A stretch of DNA of 64,000 nucleotides, taken from the NCBI GenBank assembly GCA_013339895.1, contig JABACO010000003.1, positions 5,094,477-5,158,476 of the forward strand. Reading direction: 5' to 3'. Within the stretch, counting starts at the first letter, position 1, and each line of letters begins with the position of its first letter. Origin of the DNA: Ephydatia muelleri (lineage: Eukaryota; Porifera; Demospongiae; Spongillida; Spongillidae). Below the pieces are notes generated by a model. It saw only the letters and a list, made by a program, of their open reading frames with translations, was not told the DNA's origin and ran no database searches. Below, piece by piece: positions 58,934 through 64,000 of the stretch. The position numbers and the translations under genes were made by a program.

Positions 58934-60357
58934 TATGGGACAGTTTCCAACAAAATTGCATGCCCCTCAAAATTCCCTTGCATTTGAATCACTATAACTT
59001 GCAAACGGTTAAGCTATTGACTTCTTATTCTCAACACTTCATACTACACCATTTCTGTATGGTGAAATACGTTTTGGGGTATTGCAATGTGTGATGCCCC
59101 ACTAGGTTCAAACCCGCCAAATACCTTTCGGTTCACCTGTAATCAAATCACTTTTAAAATTTGGTTTGTGGGTAGAGAGGTTCCTGTACCTATCGCGGCA
59201 AATTGTGTCCCGCCATATCAAGCGGGAAAATATGCATGTAGGGACCTCTCTTTTTACAAACCGAATTTGAAGCGTTTTGATTCAGCCCTACGCAAAAATA
59301 TATTGTTCATACAATATATTGCAATATATTGTCTACAATATATTGTATTGTAGTAGTTAACAATACCAATATATTGTATTGTAGTAGTTAACAATACCAA
59401 TATATTGTATTGTAGTAGTTAACAATACCAATATATTGTATTGTAGTAGTTAGCAATAACAATATATTGTATTGTATTGGTTGACAAAAAGGTGTTTAAT
59501 CAGACTGAACTTAGTCTCATATATATACGTGTCAAACCACATCAATCTTGTATTGTGCAGTAGGGCTGTGGTAAATAAATTTCAAAATGTTTCAAACGAC
59601 GCGCACCACAACACCGCCCACTTTTCAAGCAGCTGGTAGACATGAAACGGCTGGAAAAAAGCAAAAATAAATATTACTAACCATTCATAGTGACACTGAG
59701 AGCGCTTACCAAACTAAAGAGAAGTCAGGACGTCGAGAAAGTGAACATAGCCACCGCTAAGATACGTGAGGCCGGCCATACGATACTCGAAAATGGACCA
59801 ATACGCACGGAAAAGAGTTCCAGACAAAAACGGGCGTAGTGTAAGCACTTTTCGACTCAATTTGAGAAAATCACCACCATCGGACGCGTTGCAATATTGT
59901 ATTGCAATATATTGTATTGTTATAATGGAATATTGCAATATATTGTATTGTTACAATGGAATATTGCAATATATTGTATTGTTATAATGGAGTATTGCAA
60001 TACATTGTATTGTTGTAATGGAGTATTGCAATATATTTATTGCTGAATATCAGTACAACCAATACAATAACAATATTATTGTGCCTAGCGCTGATTTGAT
60101 TACTCCTACCGAAAGTTATGGTAGGTTTGAACCCGGTGGGGTATTGGACATTGCAATACTTGCACAGAGCAAGTGCAAGGCCCCAAAATGTATTTTACCA
60201 TTGAGAAATGGTGTGTGTTGAAAGTAGGAAGTCGATAGCGTTAATCATTCGGAAGTTATAATGATTCAAACGCAAAGAATTTTAATAACATTTTATACAG
60301 TCATGTATTATATAATAATTATATGTGATGGGCCGTTTTCGTGGAAACTGTCCCATA
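58934..60357. mobile_element. 1.42-kb foldback element with about 200-bp arms and internal minisatellites
   Basis: The ends TATGGGACAGTTTCC and its inverse are flanked by TA. The arms continue as diverged inverted repeats (GCATTTGAATCACTATAACT against GCGTTTGAATCATTATAACT; later GGTTCAAACC against GGTTTGAACC) to about 59130 and 60110. Next to the arms lie two AT-rich arrays, 59328-59480 (about 31-bp units with CAATATATTGTATTGTAGTA) and 59892-60045 (about 31-bp units with AATATATTGTATTGTTATAA). The core has no clear gene. TA flanks suggest a Tc1/mariner-mobilised non-autonomous element. Confidence 0.75.
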
Positions 60358-60650
60358 TACATGTACATGCATGTACATACACATATGGGGCAGAGAAAAC
60401 ATGGTAGTTTTTAAATGTTATAGTTGACACAAATCTTATGCACCTCAACTTAAAGTCGGACTAACTGTTGCAAAGTTAAAAGTGTGGAATCTTTAATATG
60501 CCATTCATTTTCAATGGGAAAGGTCAATAAAGTGCGTACCGCCAGTGTATGACTGCTATTGTACATTTGATGCTTCCACCGTTTTTACCAGACGTTACCA
60601 TACAAATAGTTTAGAGATCTACGTTACCTCACTATGTGTAAGCTCTTACC

Positions 60651-60794
60651 AGGCCCATAGCCAAGGGAGGATCCCCCCTCCCCCGTTCGATGCTTGAGTT
60701 CCGCCTCTTCTAGTTATATGGTACTTATAAAAATGCATTAGGCCTGCTTTTCGTATTTGGCCCGCTAAACGCGAGGGGGGACCTGACGGACTTC

Positions 60795-60828
<34 letters not shown>

Positions 60829-60858
60829 CCCCCCGCCTAACTTCCTGGCTACGGGCCT
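60651..60858. mobile_element. Short hAT-like MITE with poly-C core
   Basis: Left CAGGCCCATAGCCAAGG and inverse right CAGGCCCGTAGCCAGGAAG are the familiar hAT-type CAGGCCCGTAGCCAG ends. The interior contains GGGGGACCTGACGGACTTC and a C run of about 40. The 8-bp duplication is not clear. Confidence 0.65.
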
Positions 60859-61590
60859 GCTTATATGTACTAACGCTCCGGTATATTAAAGTTACACAAC
60901 TATTTAGACTATTACGGACGTAGCTACTGTAATCATGTTCGTGTCACATTCATGCTAACCTAGGACTCTGAGACTTGCAAGATGCTCCGTAAGAAGACTG
61001 GTTGGTTGTCATGCCCAGGCACTCCTGTGTAATCGCCACCTCCGTCTTTGCAACATATAATCCCAATTAGTGCCCACTCTTACAAGGGGTCATGCTAAGT
61101 CAGTACATATTATTGGTCATCAAAAACAACCAGGTCTGGGCACGGCTGACTGACGATAGGGTGGCACGTGATGATCGTGGTAGGCACATTGAATTTGGGG
61201 TTTATCTCACTAACCATTCAAGGGAAGTGCGATTTGAAGGCCCTAAGCTCTGAAAAAATAATAATAAATAAGTGCATTGATTACTCTCATGTAATCCGTG
61301 AGCAGGTAAGGAAAATATCATTTGGTTTGGAAACTATTGATGACTGAATAAGGAAATGAATGGACATAGGAAACCTTGCATAATTAATGTGGAAGTGCGG
61401 ATATAGGTACTTAATTTGCGAAAAACTACAAAAAATATGTCAACTAGTCCCCACATTGCAAATCCGAGAGCAGCTAGTCAATATTTGTTTTTTTTTCTGC
61501 AGTTAGCTGCAGTTTTCTAAATGCGTCTATACAATGTCTATGGACCATTGAATTACGCAATGACCGAATACCGCATAATCCTTTTGACCG
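60859..61590. other. No gene recognised
   Basis: About 730 bases without supported features, apart from a weak GGTCTGGGCACGGC motif (61132) like the RecQ-element terminus. Confidence 0.4.
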
Positions 61591-61604
61591 CCAATTTCTC
61601 GATA

Positions 61605-61825
61605 TGTGTTGAGTTATGGATCGATGATGTGTCACGCTGGCCTCCAATAGAGTTTCCTCACGCTTATACGTATTTGATAGACACTCCTGGAGAATTCACC
61701 AGGGAGAAGCTGAAGGCTTTTAAAAGCCTGCAGGCATACAACTATTAAATAAGGTGAAGAGTGTACTAAAAATATGTTACGTTTTCACTACTTCCATTTC
61801 AGTGGTTGGATTCGAAATGTGGCAA
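61605..61825 (+). pseudogene. Element-gene exon fragment, inverted partner of 62770-63000
   Basis: Reads LWIDDVSRWPPIEFPHAYTY then LIDTPGEFTREKLKAFKSLQ and AYNY. After a GTGAAG donor-like site and an acceptor TTTCAG it continues SGWIR. The W-PP-I/V, YLI-TPG-YT-E-LKA-KSLEAYNYF-SGWV series belongs to a multi-exon transposon protein of sponges and cnidarians, which I recall next to SWIM or YqaJ-type domains (uncertain). The same exon is on the other strand at 62849-63000. Confidence 0.55.
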
Positions 61826-61976
61826 AATTTCAATTTAAAACCTATTCACTTGCTCGTGTTAAGTCCATTTTGCAGCACTCACAACTGAGCTCAACAGTGC
61901 CAGCTCTCGAGTGGGGTCCTCTCAATGAAGATTTAACACGAGCAAGTGGATAGGCTTTAAATTGAAATTTTGCCAC
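61819..61976. mobile_element. 158-bp palindromic MITE, GTGGCAAAATTTC ends
   Basis: Arms of about 48 bp: GTGGCAAAATTTCAATTTAA left and the complement ending TTTTGCCAC right, with inner CTTGCTCGTGTTAA. Inserted beside the exon fragment at 61605. Confidence 0.85.
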
Positions 61977-61999
61977 AGAGCCAACTACAGAGGACGTTA

Positions 62000-62769
62000 T
62001 ACAACCTTTCTGATGATCAAACCAGAGCACAGAACTAGATTATCCACCGGTAGGGAAACTAGCTAGTTCTTCATGTGATGGTAGACAACTTGAATCTTGA
62101 TAGACGAAGAACTTGAGAGACAGTACAAGACATGTATTTGGCTGCATAGTAAGATGTTAATGTTGGAGGAAGCTCAGGTTCTATAGCACAGGCAGGCATG
62201 GACAGTGTACAAGTAGGCACTGGCACAGGATACCCAGGAACAACCGTAAATATTGCTGCTTTTTGAAAGGATTAGTGTAAAGTGTCATACAACATTTTAG
62301 AGTTAAGGAATGGCCCAAAATGAGATGTGGAGGAGCAAGGGTTTAGTGGGTTGGAGAGTGAAGCATTCATCCCGGCTTCTCTGAGCCTAGGGAGGTTCAA
62401 ACTGATGTCAGAAACAGGACATGCTTCAACCTACAAAAGAAGAATGTATTGTAAGCAAATGCTACTTACTGTGCAACTCAATTATCTTCTCAGAATATGC
62501 CTGGTTCCACAAGCATGGTTGTGATGTGCAGGTTCTGATGCAATTCCAACCCTGATGCAAGCTTCTGCCTTAAAAAGTCAGTATGGCAGCAACGTGTGAA
62601 CAAACCTCACCAAGTCTGTAATGTAAACCTTGTGCATCCCTGTACACATAACACATTAGCACTTACCCTGCCATGCAGGAACAATGTCCAGTAATGACCT
62701 CATGTGATTTGTCGTTTATCCGCTGTGATGGTGTTACTTTTGCCATGAGGATACAATTTTCATTACCAA
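62000..62769. other. No gene recognised
   Basis: Unique-looking sequence separating the two inverted exon copies. No repeat or domain seen. Confidence 0.4.
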
Positions 62770-63713
62770 TGTCATGAGAATAGACTGTTCGAATCCAACC
62801 ACTGAAATGGAAGTAGTGAAAACGTAACATGTATACTCTTCACCTTATTTAATAGTTGTATGCCTGCAGGCTTTTAAAAGCCTTCAGCTTCTCCCTGGTG
62901 AATTCTCCAGGAGTGTCTATCAAATACGTATAAACGTGTGGAAACTCTATTGGAGGCCAGCGTGACACATCATCGATCCATAACTCAACATTTCTATTGT
63001 ATGGGTCAAGAACTTCTCCTTGCTGCTCCGACCCGTGACATCGTATGACACTGTAGTTTTCGCTCATATCGCTCTTTGTTCTTTTCTGTATTACGTACCT
63101 CAAATCAATTTGTTTATCAGACTTATAACAACAATTGACCTTGCTAGATTTGTGCAGTGCATCTTGAATGGTTGTGCCTTCTGAGAACACTTCTAAAAAT
63201 GCATATTGGTTCACTGAAGCACAGGAACTATTTAGCAAGCCTAGTCTTTTGCAACAATACATGATTGCTTCAATCGCTACTTATTGGACAGGTACTACAA
63301 CAGACGTCATGTGTTAAATTATAAACAACAGTTTTGGCAGTTGCCCAGTCATACTGAGAGGTTAGTACTTCTAGTAACCAAGCCGGCTCATCAGGATGAT
63401 GTTTCGTGCAATTCCCATAATCACAATGATGATGCCCCAACTCTGCTCCTCTCACTGTTAGCTTGTTCTTTTTGTGGTTTCATCAAATCAAATGTATTAT
63501 CATTCTCATGGGAATGTGTATAGAGAGAGTTGTGTAGATTGAAACCAATGTGCTGCAAGCAAAATAAAGTTTAGTGCCATCAAGCATAGAGTTTAATTTG
63601 ATACCAGCAGCCAATCAGAAAGGTCATTAATGTAGAGAAGAAGCAAGAGAGGACCGAAGCTAATTTGTCACTTCAAATGGCATTTCACGTGATTAGTATA
63701 ACGTGCATGTTTA
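62770..63713 (-). pseudogene. Third copy of the duplicated element gene (exon series)
   Basis: On the minus strand a 137-aa frame (63262-62849) runs CASVNQYAFLEVFSEGTTIQ, NCCYKSDKQIDLRYV, VELWIDDVSRWPPIEFPHVY and TREKLKAFKSLQAYNY. Upstream, 63455-63270 has HHPDEPAWLLEVLTSQYDWA. The block 63050-63713 matches copies A (about 28010-28650) and B (about 36600-37220). This copy retains the conserved exon that A and B have lost. Splice-like borders are present, but frames are interrupted, so it is decayed. Confidence 0.55.
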
Positions 63714-63898
63714 TGTTTTCAATGGCTTTTTTCATTATGAAATATCATACATGTACAAGGAACTTTGGGGTGGCAAAGGCATATAACAGCCTGGAACACC
63801 ACGAAAAGTATGAACTTTGATCTCCATACATGCCACTAATCTCTCTGAAATGTGCAGGACTACATTTTTTCTCTCTACCTCTTTTATGTCACTGAGAA
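63714..63898. repeat. Inverted segment of the duplicated block
   Basis: Reverse complement of 37590-37785 (CAAGGAACTTTGGGGTGGCA and GCATATAACAGCCTGG), joined directly to sequence in the forward orientation, which marks an inversion breakpoint at about 63713. Confidence 0.8.
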
Positions 63899-64000
63899 TA
63901 GACCCTTCCCTTTAAAGAACTCCGGACGTGACATCACTCATTAACGTATACTTAACCCAATTCGTGAAGTACGTTGATTAGTGATGTCACGTCCGGAGTT
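63899..64000. mobile_element. TAGACCCTTCCC MITE, cut by window end
   Basis: Second copy of the family at 33449-33558, with ends TAGACCCTTCCCTTTAAAGA and the inner CGGACGTGACATCACT inverted at the right. It runs off the window. Homologous sequence in A and B (TCTGAATTCTCAGTGAC) lacks it. Confidence 0.85.

Overview
The window looks like animal nuclear DNA, most likely from a sponge (Porifera). Genes have short introns with ordinary GT-AG sites. Recognisable metazoan genes (RIC8, a CCDC34-like gene, a TRIM-NHL gene) sit among many microsatellites, minisatellites, poly-G/C runs and decayed DNA transposons of kinds I associate with sponges and cnidarians. The taxon is an inference; no rRNA or mitochondrial marker is present.

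Layout. 1-8 kb: the 3' part of RIC8/synembryn (plus strand) converges on a five-exon CCDC34-like gene (minus strand), which has an NRF1-type palindrome at its 5' end. 8.9-11.2 kb: an intronless TRIM-NHL gene. 12-14.5 kb: exons of an unrecognised minus-strand gene. 14.5-39.7 kb: two diverged copies of one locus, copy A (about 14.5-29.6 kb) and copy B (about 33.4-39.7 kb). Each carries an intact two-exon His/Gly- and Pro-rich gene. Because there are two copies, several transposon insertions can be read against empty sites: a 3.4-kb element with a chromodomain gene, a 1.76-kb element with a CCGG target duplication, and three MITEs. 29.6-31.9 kb: a decayed P-element (THAP9-like) transposase. 39.8-44.4 kb: two nested TIR elements; the inner one carries a RecQ-like helicase and a DUF6589-like gene. 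44.8-47.5 kb: pogo-like transposase and RING-like remnants. 47.5-49.7 kb: a broken Ty3/gypsy-type fossil with an insertion. 50-51.4 kb: an intact glutathionylspermidine-synthase-like ATP-grasp gene, unusual for an animal. 52-64 kb: hAT/ZMYM fragments, possible FN3 exons, a LINE-like tail, a 1.4-kb foldback element, inverted duplicates and MITEs.

How it fits together. The host genes are unrelated housekeeping or signalling genes with no operon logic. RIC8 is a G-alpha chaperone, CCDC34-like proteins are coiled-coil, TRIM-NHL proteins are E3 ligases or RNA regulators, and the GSP-synthase-like enzyme would ligate an amine to a peptide. Most of the rest is transposon accretion. The most unusual items are the TIR element pairing a RecQ helicase with a DUF6589 gene, the chromodomain-bearing element with its exact empty site, and the bacterial-type ATP-grasp gene. 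Exon models were made by eye from splice sites and reading frame. Family names come from remembered motifs, not database searches.
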